Shown here piece by piece: positions 54,997 to 63,902 of a stretch of DNA of 64,000 nucleotides; within the stretch, counting starts at the first letter, position 1, and each line of letters opens with the position of its first letter. The stretch spans positions 104,628 to 168,627 of the forward strand of contig NZ_CAMAPC010000010.1 of the NCBI RefSeq assembly GCF_945859825.1, in the 5' to 3' direction. The DNA is from Pseudoalteromonas holothuriae. GTDB taxonomy: Bacteria > Pseudomonadota > Gammaproteobacteria > Enterobacterales > Alteromonadaceae. Below the pieces are notes generated by a model that was not told the origin of the DNA, ran no database searches, and saw nothing but the letters and a program-made list of their open reading frames with translations. A program made the translations under genes and the position numbers.

Positions 54997-56175
54997 ATGA
55001 GTAATGATGCAGTAGTCATCGTAGCCGCAAAGCGTACCCCAATGGGTGGCTTTATGGGCGCATTATCCGGTGCCAGTGCAACGGACTTAGGCGCAAGTGC
55101 AATTAAATCTGTTATGAATGACACGGGCTTAAGTGACGCGTCGATTGATGAAGTGATCATGGGATGTGTGTTACCTGCGGGCCTTGGCCAAGCACCTGCA
55201 CGTCAAGCAATGCTGCATGCTGGGCTTGCTCGCTCGACGGGCGCGACGACTATTAACAAAGTATGTGGTTCAGGTCTTAAAGCAGCAATGCTTGCGCATG
55301 ACTTAATTAAAGCGGGTAGCATCAACACTGCGCTTGCTGGTGGTATGGAAAGCATGACTAACTCGCCTTATTTCATTCCAAAAGCGCGTGGCGGAATGCG
55401 TATGGGTCATGGTGAAATTAAAGATCACATGATGTCTGATGGACTGGAAGATGCTTATGACAACAAGGCCATGGGATGTTTTGCACAAGATACAGCGGAT
55501 CAATACGGCATTACTCGAGAGCAAATGGACGAATTTGCACTTAACTCATTAAGTAAAGCAAATGCGGCAATTGAAAATGGTAGTTTTGCTGGTGAAGTTG
55601 CACCTGTCACGATTAGCGCTCGCCGTGGAGATGTAGAAGTAACTATCGATGAGCAGCCTGGCAATGCCCGTCCTGAGAAAATCCCTAGTTTACGTCCAGC
55701 TTTTAAAAAAGATGGTACGGTGACCGCAGCTAACTCATCGTCAATCTCTGACGGTGCAGCTGCATTGATTTTAATGAGTGAATCAGAGGCCAAACGTCAA
55801 GGCCTAACGCCACTGTGTAAAATTGCTGCACACGCAACACATTCACAACTGCCTTCTGAATTTACCTTAGCACCAGTAGGTGCAATGAACACTTTACTTG
55901 AGCGCACAGGTTGGAGCAAAGACGACGTTGATCTTTGGGAGATTAACGAAGCATTTGCCATGGTAACTATGTTAGCGATTAACGAAATGGGCCTAGATAG
56001 CAGCAAAGTTAACGTTAACGGTGGCGCATGTGCATTGGGTCATCCAATTGGTGCAAGTGGCGCACGTATTTTAGTGACGCTTATTCATGCGCTTCGTAAT
56101 CGTGGCCTGTCAAAAGGTATTGCATCACTGTGTATTGGTGGTGGCGAAGCGGTAGCGCTGGCAGTAGAAGTTTAA
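54997..56175 (+). CDS. ivdA: Acetyl-CoA acetyltransferase / thiolase of valine-isoleucine pathway
   Basis: A 392-aa thiolase. The acyl-carrying cysteine is in NKVCGSGLKA, the C-terminal active His and Cys in GGACALGHPIGASGAR and SLCIGGGEAVAL. In the ivd operon it would cleave 2-methylacetoacetyl-CoA to propionyl-CoA and acetyl-CoA, and could also process acetoacetyl-CoA from scoAB. It is first in the operon, with a LiuR-like site upstream. Confidence 0.93.
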   Translation: MSNDAVVIVAAKRTPMGGFMGALSGASATDLGASAIKSVMNDTGLSDASIDEVIMGCVLPAGLGQAPARQAMLHAGLARSTGATTINKVCGSGLKAAMLAHDLIKAGSINTALAGGMESMTNSPYFIPKARGGMRMGHGEIKDHMMSDGLEDAYDNKAMGCFAQDTADQYGITREQMDEFALNSLSKANAAIENGSFAGEVAPVTISARRGDVEVTIDEQPGNARPEKIPSLRPAFKKDGTVTAANSSSISDGAAALILMSESEAKRQGLTPLCKIAAHATHSQLPSEFTLAPVGAMNTLLERTGWSKDDVDLWEINEAFAMVTMLAINEMGLDSSKVNVNGGACALGHPIGASGARILVTLIHALRNRGLSKGIASLCIGGGEAVALAVEV

Positions 56176-56188
56176 ATAAAACTCTTAT

Positions 56189-56234
56189 GGCACCAAAAAT
56201 ATTAGGCAAAATAATTATTACAGCCTTTGGTGCC
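56189..56234 (+). other. Intra-operon stem-loop between ivdA and mmsA
   Basis: GGCACCAAA / TTTGGTGCC, 9 bp perfect, with a 28-base AT-rich loop; no T tract. Confidence 0.45.
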
Positions 56235-56263
56235 TTGACACATAATCTGGGGAGGAGTGCTCC

Positions 56264-57754
56264 ATGCACCAAGTACCTTTATACATCAACGGCGAATTCA
56301 CACAATCATCAACCGATAAATGGATTGATGTTGTAAACCCTGCAAATCAAGAAGTACTGGCCAAAGTGCCTTGTGCAACAGAGCAAGAAATGCGCGCAGC
56401 AATTAACTCTGCACAAGAGACGTTTAAAACATGGAAAGAAATTCCGGTTACTGAGCGTTCGCGTATTATGATGCGTTATGCTGCTTTATTAAAAGAACAT
56501 CATGATGAACTTGCAACCATAATTTGTCATGAGCTGGGTAAAACTTTTGAAGACGCTAAAGGCGATGTTTGGCGTGGTATTGAAGTCGTTGAGCAAGCAG
56601 CCAACGCGCCGTCTATGATGATGGGCGAAACGGTAGAAAACGTAGCACGTAAAATTGATACATACTCATACATGCAGCCGCTAGGCGTATGTGCGGGTAT
56701 TACCCCGTTTAACTTTCCGGCTATGATCCCACTTTGGATGTTCCCAATGGCGATTGTGTGCGGTAACACCTTTATTCTCAAACCATCAGAGCAAGACCCA
56801 TTAACGCCAATGCGTTTAGTTGAACTATTTGAAGAAGCGGGCGCACCAAAAGGCGTACTTCAGGTTGTTCATGGTGCCAAAGAGCAAGTAGACCAAATTC
56901 TAGAAGCGCCAGAAATTCGTGCTATTTCGTTTGTAGGCTCATGTGGTGTTGGTCAATACATTTATTCAAAAGGTACGCAACACTTAAAACGTGTGCAAGC
57001 CTGTGTTGGCGCTAAAAATCATATGGTGATTATGCCTGACTCGAAAAAAGAGCGCTTGATCAGTAACCTTGTAGGTTCATCAGTGGGAGCGGCAGGTCAA
57101 CGCTGTATGGGTATCTCTGTTGCGGTATTTGTTGGTCAATCAAAAGAGTGGATAGATGACTTAAAAGAAGCGCTATCAAAAGTTCGCCCGGGTGTGTGGG
57201 ATGACCCACAAGCAGCGTATGGTCCGCAAACTACGCCACAAGCCAAGGCACGTATTTTGTCATTGATTGAAGGCGCAAAACAACAAGGAGCAACTTGTTT
57301 GCTTGATGGCTCTGACTGTACGGTAGAAGGTTATGAACAAGGTAACTGGGTAGGCCCAACGTTGTTTAGCGATGTAACTACCGATATGGACCTGTACAAA
57401 GAAGAAATATTTGGCCCTGTACTGGCGTGTATGTTTGTAGATACGCTTGATGAGGCAATTGCGCTTATTAATGCAAGCCCATATGGCAATGGGACGTCGT
57501 TGTTTACATCAAGTGGCGCAGCGGCACGTAAGTTTCAGCACGAGATTGAAGTGGGCCAAGTGGGTATTAATGTGCCAATTCCTGTGCCATTGCCATTTTT
57601 CTCATTCACTGGTTGGAAAGGATCGTTCTATGGCGATCAGCACACCTATGGTAAGCAAGGCGTACGTTTTTACACTGAAACTAAAACCATTACCTCACGT
57701 TGGTTTGAAGACGATATCGCTTCAGGTCCAAACATGAGTATTAACCTGAAGTAA
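56264..57754 (+). CDS. mmsA: CoA-acylating methylmalonate-semialdehyde dehydrogenase
   Basis: A 496-aa aldehyde dehydrogenase that converts methylmalonate semialdehyde to propionyl-CoA in valine breakdown. The catalytic cysteine is in [11 protein letters not shown], and NAD-binding [18 protein letters not shown] is typical of MmsA rather than ordinary ALDHs. GGGGAGGAG lies a short distance before the ATG. Called ivdB in LiuR regulons. Stem-loops flank it on both sides within the operon. Confidence 0.95.
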   Translation: MHQVPLYINGEFTQSSTDKWIDVVNPANQEVLAKVPCATEQEMRAAINSAQETFKTWKEIPVTERSRIMMRYAALLKEHHDELATIICHELGKTFEDAKGDVWRGIEVVEQAANAPSMMMGETVENVARKIDTYSYMQPLGVCAGITPFNFPAMIPLWMFPMAIVCGNTFILKPSEQDPLTPMRLVELFEEAGAPKGVLQVVHGAKEQVDQILEAPEIRAISFVGSCGVGQYIYSKGTQHLKRVQACVGAKNHMVIMPDSKKERLISNLVGSSVGAAGQRCMGISVAVFVGQSKEWIDDLKEALSKVRPGVWDDPQAAYGPQTTPQAKARILSLIEGAKQQGATCLLDGSDCTVEGYEQGNWVGPTLFSDVTTDMDLYKEEIFGPVLACMFVDTLDEAIALINASPYGNGTSLFTSSGAAARKFQHEIEVGQVGINVPIPVPLPFFSFTGWKGSFYGDQHTYGKQGVRFYTETKTITSRWFEDDIASGPNMSINLK

Positions 57755-57786
57755 TTCAGCGTTTCAAAAACCTACAATAATTATTA

Positions 57787-57813
57787 ACTAAGCCAGCGTT
57801 TATCTGGCTTAGT
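57787..57813 (+). other. Intra-operon stem-loop between mmsA and ivdC
   Basis: Perfect 10-bp inverted repeat ACTAAGCCAG / CTGGCTTAGT with a 7-base loop; no T tract, so partial termination or mRNA stability is more likely than full termination. Confidence 0.5.
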
Positions 57814-57836
57814 CATCAACACAACAAGAGGTCTTT

Positions 57837-58994
57837 ATGGACTTTAACCTTAACGAAGATCAACAGGCATTTGCCGAAACCGCGTATCAATTTGCAATGA
57901 GTGAGCTGGCTCCTAATGCCGCATTATGGGATCGCGAACATATTTTTCCTAAAGATGTGATTAAAAAAGCTGGAGAGCTTGGCTTTTGTGGTTTGTACAC
58001 ACCAGAAGAGGCGGGTGGCCTTGGTTTATCACGTTTAGACTCAAGTATTATTTTTGAGCAACTATCGATGGGTTGTACAGCAACCACTGCTATGTTAACC
58101 ATTCACAATATGGCCACTTGGATGATTGCAAGCTTTGGTACTGATGCAATAAAAAGCGCATACATTGACCAGTTGGTAATGGGTGAGTTGCTTGCATCTT
58201 ATTGTTTAACTGAGCCGGGTTCTGGCTCAGATGCGGCATCACTAAAAACTAAAGCCGTGAAAGAAGGTGATGAGTACGTACTAAACGGCTCAAAAATGTT
58301 TATCTCTGGTGCAGGTGAAACAGAGGTGCTGGTGGTGATGGCACGCACAGGTGAAGCAGGCCCGAAAGGTATTTCTGCATTTGTTGTACCGGCTGACGCA
58401 GCTGGTGTAGTGTACGGCAAAGCAGAAGAAAAAATGGGTTGGAATGCACAACCTACACGTTTGGTAACCCTTGAAAACGTAAGAATTTCAGCTGAACATT
58501 TACTTGGTCAAGAGGGTGAAGGTTTTAAATTTGCTATGCAAGGCCTTGATGGCGGTCGTATCAATATTGCAACTTGTTCAATTGGTACCGCGCAACAAGC
58601 ATTAAATACCGCGAAGCAATATATGCAAGAGCGTGAGCAATTTGGCAAACCATTAGCGGCATTTCAAGCGTTGCAATTTAAGATTGCCGATATGAACACA
58701 GAACTTGTAGCTGCACGCCAAATGGTGCGTTTAGCGGCGTTTAAACTAGATACAAATGATGCAGAGAAAACCACTTACTGTGCCATGGCTAAACGTTTTG
58801 CCACCGATGTAGGCTTTAAAGTGTGTGACGATGCGCTGCAAATTCATGGTGGCTACGGTTATATTAAAGAATACCCATTAGAGCGTCATGTACGTGATGT
58901 TCGTGTACACCAAATTTTAGAAGGTACTAACGAAATTATGCGTGTGATCATCGCACGTCGTATTTTAGCTGAAGGCGCAGCAAGCGTTTTATAA
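57837..58994 (+). CDS. ivdC: Isobutyryl-CoA / short-branched-chain acyl-CoA dehydrogenase
   Basis: A 385-aa FAD enzyme. The catalytic glutamate is in the usual C-terminal place (ILEGTNEIMRVI), unlike liuA. FAD motif YCLTEPGSGSDAASLKTKA and FISGAGETEVLVVMART are intact. Likely substrates are isobutyryl-CoA and 2-methylbutyryl-CoA. The ATG follows an AAGAGG-like Shine-Dalgarno; ivdD starts 10 bases after its stop. Confidence 0.92.
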   Translation: MDFNLNEDQQAFAETAYQFAMSELAPNAALWDREHIFPKDVIKKAGELGFCGLYTPEEAGGLGLSRLDSSIIFEQLSMGCTATTAMLTIHNMATWMIASFGTDAIKSAYIDQLVMGELLASYCLTEPGSGSDAASLKTKAVKEGDEYVLNGSKMFISGAGETEVLVVMARTGEAGPKGISAFVVPADAAGVVYGKAEEKMGWNAQPTRLVTLENVRISAEHLLGQEGEGFKFAMQGLDGGRINIATCSIGTAQQALNTAKQYMQEREQFGKPLAAFQALQFKIADMNTELVAARQMVRLAAFKLDTNDAEKTTYCAMAKRFATDVGFKVCDDALQIHGGYGYIKEYPLERHVRDVRVHQILEGTNEIMRVIIARRILAEGAASVL

Positions 58995-59004
58995 GGAGCA
59001 CATC

Positions 59005-59781
59005 ATGAGCGCACAACTTAAACTTGAAAAACAAGGTAACACCGCAGTTATAACCATGAGCAACCCACCGGCAAACACGTGGACGCGTGACACATTAGTG
59101 GGTTTAAAAGAGCTGGTTAATGAACTAAATGCAGACAAAAATATTTATGCTTTGGTTATTACCGGTGAAGGTGAAAAGTTCTTCTCAGCGGGTGCTGATT
59201 TAAACGTGTTTGCCAGCGGCGACAAAGGCGTTGCGGCTGATATGTCTCGGGTATTCGGTGAAGCATTTGAAACGTTAAGTGATTTTAGAGGCGTTTCTAT
59301 TGCAGCTATTAATGGTTTTGCTATGGGTGGTGGCCTTGAGGTGGCATTAGCTTGTGATATTCGTATTGCAGAATCGCAAGCACAAATGGCACTACCTGAA
59401 GCTAAAGTTGGCTTGTTACCGTGTGCTGGTGGTACGCAAAACCTGTCGTGGTTGGTAGGCGAGGGCTGGGCGAAACGTATGATTTTGTGTGGTGAGCGCT
59501 TAAAAGCTGACAAAGCACAACAAATTGGTTTAGTTGAAGAAGTGGTTGCAACGGGTGAGGGTTTAAATGCAGCCTTAGCACTTGCTGACAAAGTAGGTGA
59601 GCAAAGCCCGGTAGCGGTAAGTGCATGTAAAGCATTAATTCAAAAAGGCCGTACTGGCACCATTAATAGTGCGCTGCCATTAGAGCGCGAATTATTTGTT
59701 ACTTTGTTTGATACGCAAGACCAAAAAGAAGGCGTTAATGCATTTTTAGAAAAGCGTAAGGCAAATTGGGTGAATGGTTAA
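59005..59781 (+). CDS. ivdD: Enoyl-CoA hydratase (methacrylyl-/tiglyl-CoA branch)
   Basis: A 258-aa crotonase-fold protein with oxyanion-hole stretches GEKFFSAGADLNVF and INGFAMGGGLEVALACDIRI. The first catalytic glutamate seems replaced in LLPCAGGTQNL, where many hydratases have IPGAGGTQRL, but the Glu of MALPEAKVGLLP is kept. By context it hydrates methacrylyl-CoA and tiglyl-CoA. Its stop overlaps the ivdE ATG by one base. Confidence 0.9.
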   Translation: MSAQLKLEKQGNTAVITMSNPPANTWTRDTLVGLKELVNELNADKNIYALVITGEGEKFFSAGADLNVFASGDKGVAADMSRVFGEAFETLSDFRGVSIAAINGFAMGGGLEVALACDIRIAESQAQMALPEAKVGLLPCAGGTQNLSWLVGEGWAKRMILCGERLKADKAQQIGLVEEVVATGEGLNAALALADKVGEQSPVAVSACKALIQKGRTGTINSALPLERELFVTLFDTQDQKEGVNAFLEKRKANWVNG

Positions 59782-60920
59782 TGGCTAAGTTACAGTTACT
59801 CAATCAAGCTGATGCGCCAGTGGTATTTGAGTTGGCGCACTGTGATAACGGCATGCAGGTGGCATTTGCTACGTTAAATGTACCTAAAGCGTTAAACGCT
59901 TTAAATTTAGATATGATCCATTTGCTATCAACACAACTAGACGCTTGGGCTAATGATGAACAAGTGGCGATGGTAGTGCTAAAAGGTGAAGGTGAAAAAG
60001 CCTTTTGTGCCGGGGGGGATGTAGTCAGTTTATACAAAGCTATGGCCGCTAACGACGGTAACGACCATTTACAAACCTTCTTTGCGCAAGAATATCGATT
60101 AGATTATAAAATTCATACTTATAGCAAACCTATTTTACTTTGGGGTAATGGTATTGTAATGGGCGGTGGTTTAGGACTAATGGCGGGTGCTAGCCATAAA
60201 GTGGTGACTGAATCGGCGCGTATTGCAATGCCTGAAATTACCATAGGCTTATACCCAGATGTAGGCGGTAGTTATTTTTTAAATAAAATGCCAGAAGGTG
60301 TTGGATTATTTTTAGGGCTTACTGGTGCGTCGATTAATGCCAGTGATGCACGTTATACCGGGCTTGCTGATCATTTTATGGATGCGGATAAATACGGTGA
60401 GTTGTTGGCAGCACTATTGGGTATTAACTGGGATGAAGCCAGTAGTTTAAACCATGAAAAGCTAACCGAAGCGCTAACAGAGTTTGATAAAAACTCAGCT
60501 CAGCCACCAAAAAGCGAGCTTAAAGCACTTCAGCCACAACTAACAGAGCTTAATACATTAACGGGTTTACAGGCTCAAGTTGACTACATTTTGGCGTTGC
60601 CAAGTGACGACAACAAATGGTTGGCTCGTGCACAAAAATCACTAAAACATGGTTCAGCACTGAGCGCGGTATTAGTGAGTGAGCAACTCAAAGCGGGCAA
60701 AAATAAAAGCCTAAAAGAATGCTTTATGTTTGAACTGGGTATGAGTGTACAAGCGGGGTTATCTGGTGAGTTTCAAGAAGGTGTTCGGGCTTTGTTAATT
60801 GATAAAGATGGCGCACCTCAGTGGCAGTTTAGTTCAGTGAGTGACGTAACCGCCAGTACAATTACCCCATTTTTAACGCCTAAGTGGGATGATGCAACAC
60901 ACCCATTGACGGATATGTAA
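59781..60920 (+). CDS. ivdE: 3-hydroxyisobutyryl-CoA hydrolase
   Basis: A 379-aa crotonase-family hydrolase that frees 3-hydroxyisobutyrate from CoA. KAFCAGGDVVSLYKAM, the GNGIVMGGGLGLMAGASHKV block and the MPEITIGLYPDVGGSYFL motif with its catalytic Glu and Asp are those of HIBYL-CoA hydrolases, and its length exceeds that of hydratases by about 120 aa. Translation is coupled to ivdD (TAATG). Confidence 0.92.
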   Translation: MAKLQLLNQADAPVVFELAHCDNGMQVAFATLNVPKALNALNLDMIHLLSTQLDAWANDEQVAMVVLKGEGEKAFCAGGDVVSLYKAMAANDGNDHLQTFFAQEYRLDYKIHTYSKPILLWGNGIVMGGGLGLMAGASHKVVTESARIAMPEITIGLYPDVGGSYFLNKMPEGVGLFLGLTGASINASDARYTGLADHFMDADKYGELLAALLGINWDEASSLNHEKLTEALTEFDKNSAQPPKSELKALQPQLTELNTLTGLQAQVDYILALPSDDNKWLARAQKSLKHGSALSAVLVSEQLKAGKNKSLKECFMFELGMSVQAGLSGEFQEGVRALLIDKDGAPQWQFSSVSDVTASTITPFLTPKWDDATHPLTDM

Positions 60921-60931
60921 GGATAAGAATT

Positions 60932-61819
60932 ATGGCAAACATTGGATTTATTGGCTTAGGCAACATGGGTGGCCCGATGGCCAGCAATTTGCTTAAAGCA
61001 GGCCACTCGGTAACCGTATTTGATTTAAGCGAAGAAGCTGTGGCTGAGCTAAGCATACAAGGCGCTAAGGCTGCAAGCAGCGTTGAGCAAGTATGTGACA
61101 ACGCTGAATTTGTAGTAAGTATGCTACCTGCTGGCAAACATGTACGCATGATTTATTGTGGCGAAAATGGCCTGATCAATCACTTAAACAAGTCAACGCT
61201 GGTGATCGATTGCTCAACCATTGATGCTGAGTCAGCACAGTTTGTTGGTAATGAGCTTGCCAAAGCAGGCATTAGCTTTGTTGATGCGCCTGTTTCAGGC
61301 GGGGTAGCAGGTGCAGCAGCAGGTACACTCACCTTTATAGTGGGCGGCACTGATGCCGACTTTAACCGCGCCAATAGTATATTAACCGATATGGGTAAAA
61401 ATATATTCCATGCGGGTAATATTGGTGCAGGCCAAGTGGCTAAAATTTGTAACAACATGCTGCTAAGCATTTTAATGGCAGGCACCAGTGAAGCATTACA
61501 AATGGGTATTGACCATGGTTTAGACCCTAAAGTACTGAGCGAAATTATGCTCAATAGCTCGGGTCGTAACTGGACATTAGAGCTGTATAACCCATGCCCA
61601 GATGTGCAAGAAAATGTGCCAAGCACCAATGGCTATAAGCCGGGCTTTATGGTTGATCTAATGGCCAAAGACCTAGGGTTAGCACAGCAAGCGGCTCAGC
61701 AAACTAACTCAGCAACACCTCTAGGTGCCATGGCTAAAAACCTCTACAACCTAATGCAAAACCAAGGTAAAGGTGCTGAAGATTTTAGTGCAATTTTTAA
61801 ATTATATAGTGAAAAGTAA
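60932..61819 (+). CDS. mmsB: 3-hydroxyisobutyrate dehydrogenase
   Basis: A 295-aa beta-hydroxyacid dehydrogenase with NAD motif GFIGLGNMGGPMASNLLKAG, substrate-site DAPVSGGVAGAAAGTLT and the catalytic lysine in GQVAKICNNMLL. It makes methylmalonate semialdehyde, the MmsA substrate. Called ivdF in LiuR regulons. It lies 11 bases downstream of ivdE. Confidence 0.95.
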   Translation: MANIGFIGLGNMGGPMASNLLKAGHSVTVFDLSEEAVAELSIQGAKAASSVEQVCDNAEFVVSMLPAGKHVRMIYCGENGLINHLNKSTLVIDCSTIDAESAQFVGNELAKAGISFVDAPVSGGVAGAAAGTLTFIVGGTDADFNRANSILTDMGKNIFHAGNIGAGQVAKICNNMLLSILMAGTSEALQMGIDHGLDPKVLSEIMLNSSGRNWTLELYNPCPDVQENVPSTNGYKPGFMVDLMAKDLGLAQQAAQQTNSATPLGAMAKNLYNLMQNQGKGAEDFSAIFKLYSEK

Positions 61820-61824
61820 CCCCT

Positions 61825-62586
61825 ATGGATATCAAAAATAAAACCGTAGTGATCACCGGAGGCGCGCAAGGTTTAGGCTTTGCGATGGCCACAGAAATGG
61901 CAACACAAGGCGCAAACCTTGCTTTGATTGACATGCAAGAAGAGGTATTAGCAACTGCTAAAGCTGAATTAAGCAAGCTGGGTACGCAGGTAAACACCTA
62001 TGTTGCCAATGTAAGTGTTGAAAGCGAAGTTGAAGCGGTATTTAACGCCATTGAGGCTGATTGCGGCAATATTACTGTGCTGATTAATAATGCTGGTATT
62101 TTACGTGACGGTTTATTACTCAAAGCTAAAGAAGGCAAAGTAATAGACAAAATGGCATTATCACAATTTCAATCTGTGATTGACGTGAACCTAACTGGCG
62201 TATTTTTGTGCGGCCGAGAGGCGGCTGTTAAAATGGTCGAAGCAGGGGACGGTGGCGTTATTATTAATATGTCGAGTGTGGCACGCTCAGGTAATATGGG
62301 TCAAACCAATTATTCAGCGGCAAAATCAGGCGTTGTTGCTATGACTACCAGCTGGGCTAAAGAGCTAGGCCGTTTTGGTATTCGAGTAGGTGCCATTGCA
62401 CCGGGTGTTATTCGCACGACCATGACAGATGCAATGAAGCCCGAAGCTAAAGAGCGTTTAGTAAAAATGAAGCCAGTTGGGCGCTTGGGTGAAGCACAAG
62501 AGATTGCCCATACCGCTAAGTACATTATCGAAAACGACTTTTTTACAGGCCGTGTGGTAGAGATTGATGGCGGTATTCGCTTGTAA
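61825..62586 (+). CDS. ivdG: SDR-family 3-hydroxyacyl-CoA dehydrogenase
   Basis: A 253-aa classical short-chain dehydrogenase: NAD motif TGGAQGLGFAMA, NNAG motif LINNAGILRDG, and catalytic Ser-Tyr-Lys in NMSSVARSG and NYSAAKSG. In this operon it probably oxidises 3-hydroxy-2-methylbutyryl-CoA in isoleucine breakdown. FabG-like reductase is the sequence-level alternative. Last gene of the operon, followed by a terminator and then the integron. Confidence 0.9.
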   Translation: MDIKNKTVVITGGAQGLGFAMATEMATQGANLALIDMQEEVLATAKAELSKLGTQVNTYVANVSVESEVEAVFNAIEADCGNITVLINNAGILRDGLLLKAKEGKVIDKMALSQFQSVIDVNLTGVFLCGREAAVKMVEAGDGGVIINMSSVARSGNMGQTNYSAAKSGVVAMTTSWAKELGRFGIRVGAIAPGVIRTTMTDAMKPEAKERLVKMKPVGRLGEAQEIAHTAKYIIENDFFTGRVVEIDGGIRL

Positions 62587-62608
62587 CTGCGTTTTAGTTT
62601 CGCATAAG

Positions 62609-62645
62609 AAAAGGCATTCTGAATGTTCAGTGTGCCTTTTTATTT
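62609..62645 (+). terminator. Intrinsic terminator of the ivd operon
   Basis: Stem AAAAGGCA / TGCCTTTT enclosing a second stem CTGAA / TTCAG, followed by a T-rich tail. Confidence 0.8.
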
Positions 62646-62685
62646 TTCAACATCATCAGCTTAAATTGATTTAATGATGTTGATA

Positions 62686-63660
62686 TTACGTAGGTACTTG
62701 CAAATAAGACAGTGGGCTCATTACTCCTTGGCCGCCTTGATGAATTACATGGGTATAGATTTGCGTTGTACGTACATCAGTATGACCTAACTGTGCTTGC
62801 ACGGTTCTAATATCTGCTCCACTTTGCAGTAAATGTGTAGCAAATGAATGACGCAAGGTATGCGGTGTGACATGCTTGCTGAGCCCAGCCATTTTAGCTG
62901 CTTTTTTGACGCTCCTTTGGACTTGTTTTTCATCAAGGTGGTGTCGGCGAAGTTGTTGTGTTTCTGGGTCAGTACTGAGTTTGTGTGATGGAAATAAGTA
63001 TTGCCAATTTAAGTGTTTGTTGTGTCCTTGATATTTTTTCCTTAATTGGTGGGGAAGCCAAACGCCATCATAATACGGATGTTGTAAGTCTAGCTGCAAG
63101 TGGCTTTGAACTTGTTTAATTTGATTTTTTAGCAATGGGGTGAGCTCTTTGGCAAGTGTAACAACTCGATTTTTACGACCTTTGCCATCCCAAACTCGGA
63201 TACAGTGATAGTCAAAATCAATATCTTGTACACGCAAACGCATGGCCTCCATGAGTCTCAAACCGCTGCCATAAAGCAGTGCGCAAGGTAAATAGTGACG
63301 TGTATCGCATATTTTTAAAAGTGCAGCAACTTCATCTTTGGTTAACACCACAGGAAGCTTTTTAGCTCGGTGACTCTTATTAAAGTTTAAATTCAGTGAT
63401 AGAGGTGCTTTAAGTATTTCTTTATAAAGGTAACTTAGCGCGTTTAATGCTTGAGCTTGGGTGCTTTGAGAAACATTTTGTTGGTTTGCAAGGTGGCTAA
63501 GAAATAGCTCAGTTTCAAGGTTGCCCATTGTACTTGGGTGGCGCATATCATTAAAACGAATAAAGGTAGCTATCCATCTTAGGTATGATTCTATGGTTCG
63601 TTTGGCATAGCGGCGCATAATCATATGCTCTTGCACCATGGTTAAAAAAGGTGACTTCAT
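62686..63660 (-). CDS. intI: Integron integrase IntI
   Basis: A 324-aa tyrosine recombinase that inserts and excises gene cassettes at attI and attC sites. The catalytic set is complete: Arg135 in YGSGLRLME, His267 and Arg270 in PHTLRHSFATH, His293 in QLGHTDV, and Tyr302 in QIYTHV. The stretch of about residues 187-225 (LQHPYYDGVWLPH through NWQYLFPS) is the extra helix insert unique to IntI among Xer-like enzymes. The start at 63660 (MKSPFLTMV) aligns with vibrio IntIA and has GGAA 8 bases upstream; an earlier ATG at 63672 is less likely. It is convergent with ivdG and divergent from the cassettes. Confidence 0.95.
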   Translation of the reverse strand: MKSPFLTMVQEHMIMRRYAKRTIESYLRWIATFIRFNDMRHPSTMGNLETELFLSHLANQQNVSQSTQAQALNALSYLYKEILKAPLSLNLNFNKSHRAKKLPVVLTKDEVAALLKICDTRHYLPCALLYGSGLRLMEAMRLRVQDIDFDYHCIRVWDGKGRKNRVVTLAKELTPLLKNQIKQVQSHLQLDLQHPYYDGVWLPHQLRKKYQGHNKHLNWQYLFPSHKLSTDPETQQLRRHHLDEKQVQRSVKKAAKMAGLSKHVTPHTLRHSFATHLLQSGADIRTVQAQLGHTDVRTTQIYTHVIHQGGQGVMSPLSYLQVPT

Positions 63661-63685
63661 AAACAGTTCCATTTGTTATTGAATG

Positions 63686-63719
63686 CTGTACATATAGACA
63701 GTTTCTGGGAGGTTGTCCA
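63686..63719 (-). promoter_or_regulatory. intI promoter with overlapping LexA (SOS) box
   Basis: CTGTACATATAGACAG at 63686-63701 fits CTGT-N8-ACAG exactly. On the minus strand a -35 TGGACA (63719-63714) and a -10 TATATG (63696-63691) are 17 bases apart, and the -10 lies inside the LexA box, 26 bases upstream of the intI start. LexA binding there would block RNA polymerase, so integrase should be induced by DNA damage. Confidence 0.8.
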
Positions 63720-63749
63720 ATAACATTATTACGGCCCGTTTTGTCCAAT
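63713..63749. repeat. Direct repeats in the attI-proximal region
   Basis: TTGTCCAAT occurs at 63713-63721 and 63741-63749, 28 bases apart. The 11-mer CCCGTTTTGTC occurs at 63735-63745 and again at 63834-63844. They may be integrase-binding direct repeats or remnants of tandem duplication. Confidence 0.4.
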
Positions 63750-63801
63750 TTTGACTGAGGCTACTTTTGGTTGACTGTGATAGCTTGTTTACATGGAAGT
63801 T

Positions 63802-63831
63802 TTTACATGTCAAAATTTGAATATGTAATAT
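63802..63831 (+). promoter_or_regulatory. Candidate cassette promoter Pc
   Basis: TTTACA (63802-63807) and TAATAT (63826-63831) are 18 bases apart and point toward the cassette. Agreement with consensus is moderate (5 of 6 and 4 of 6), in AT-rich DNA, so chance is possible. Confidence 0.35.
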
Positions 63832-63840
63832 AACCCGTTT

Positions 63841-63886
63841 TGTCGGTATTTATTCCGACATTTTGGGAGAGAATAAGCTGTTAGGC
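63841..63886 (+). other. Putative attI recombination site
   Basis: The core GTTAGGC at 63880-63886 matches the G-TTRRRY crossover consensus. It follows a dyad TGTCGG / CCGACA (63841-63860) and lies about 220 bases upstream of the integrase start, with 16 bases between core and first cassette start codon. Orientation and distance fit attI joined to a first cassette. Confidence 0.65.
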
Positions 63887-63902
63887 ATACAAGGAGAGTT
63901 CA

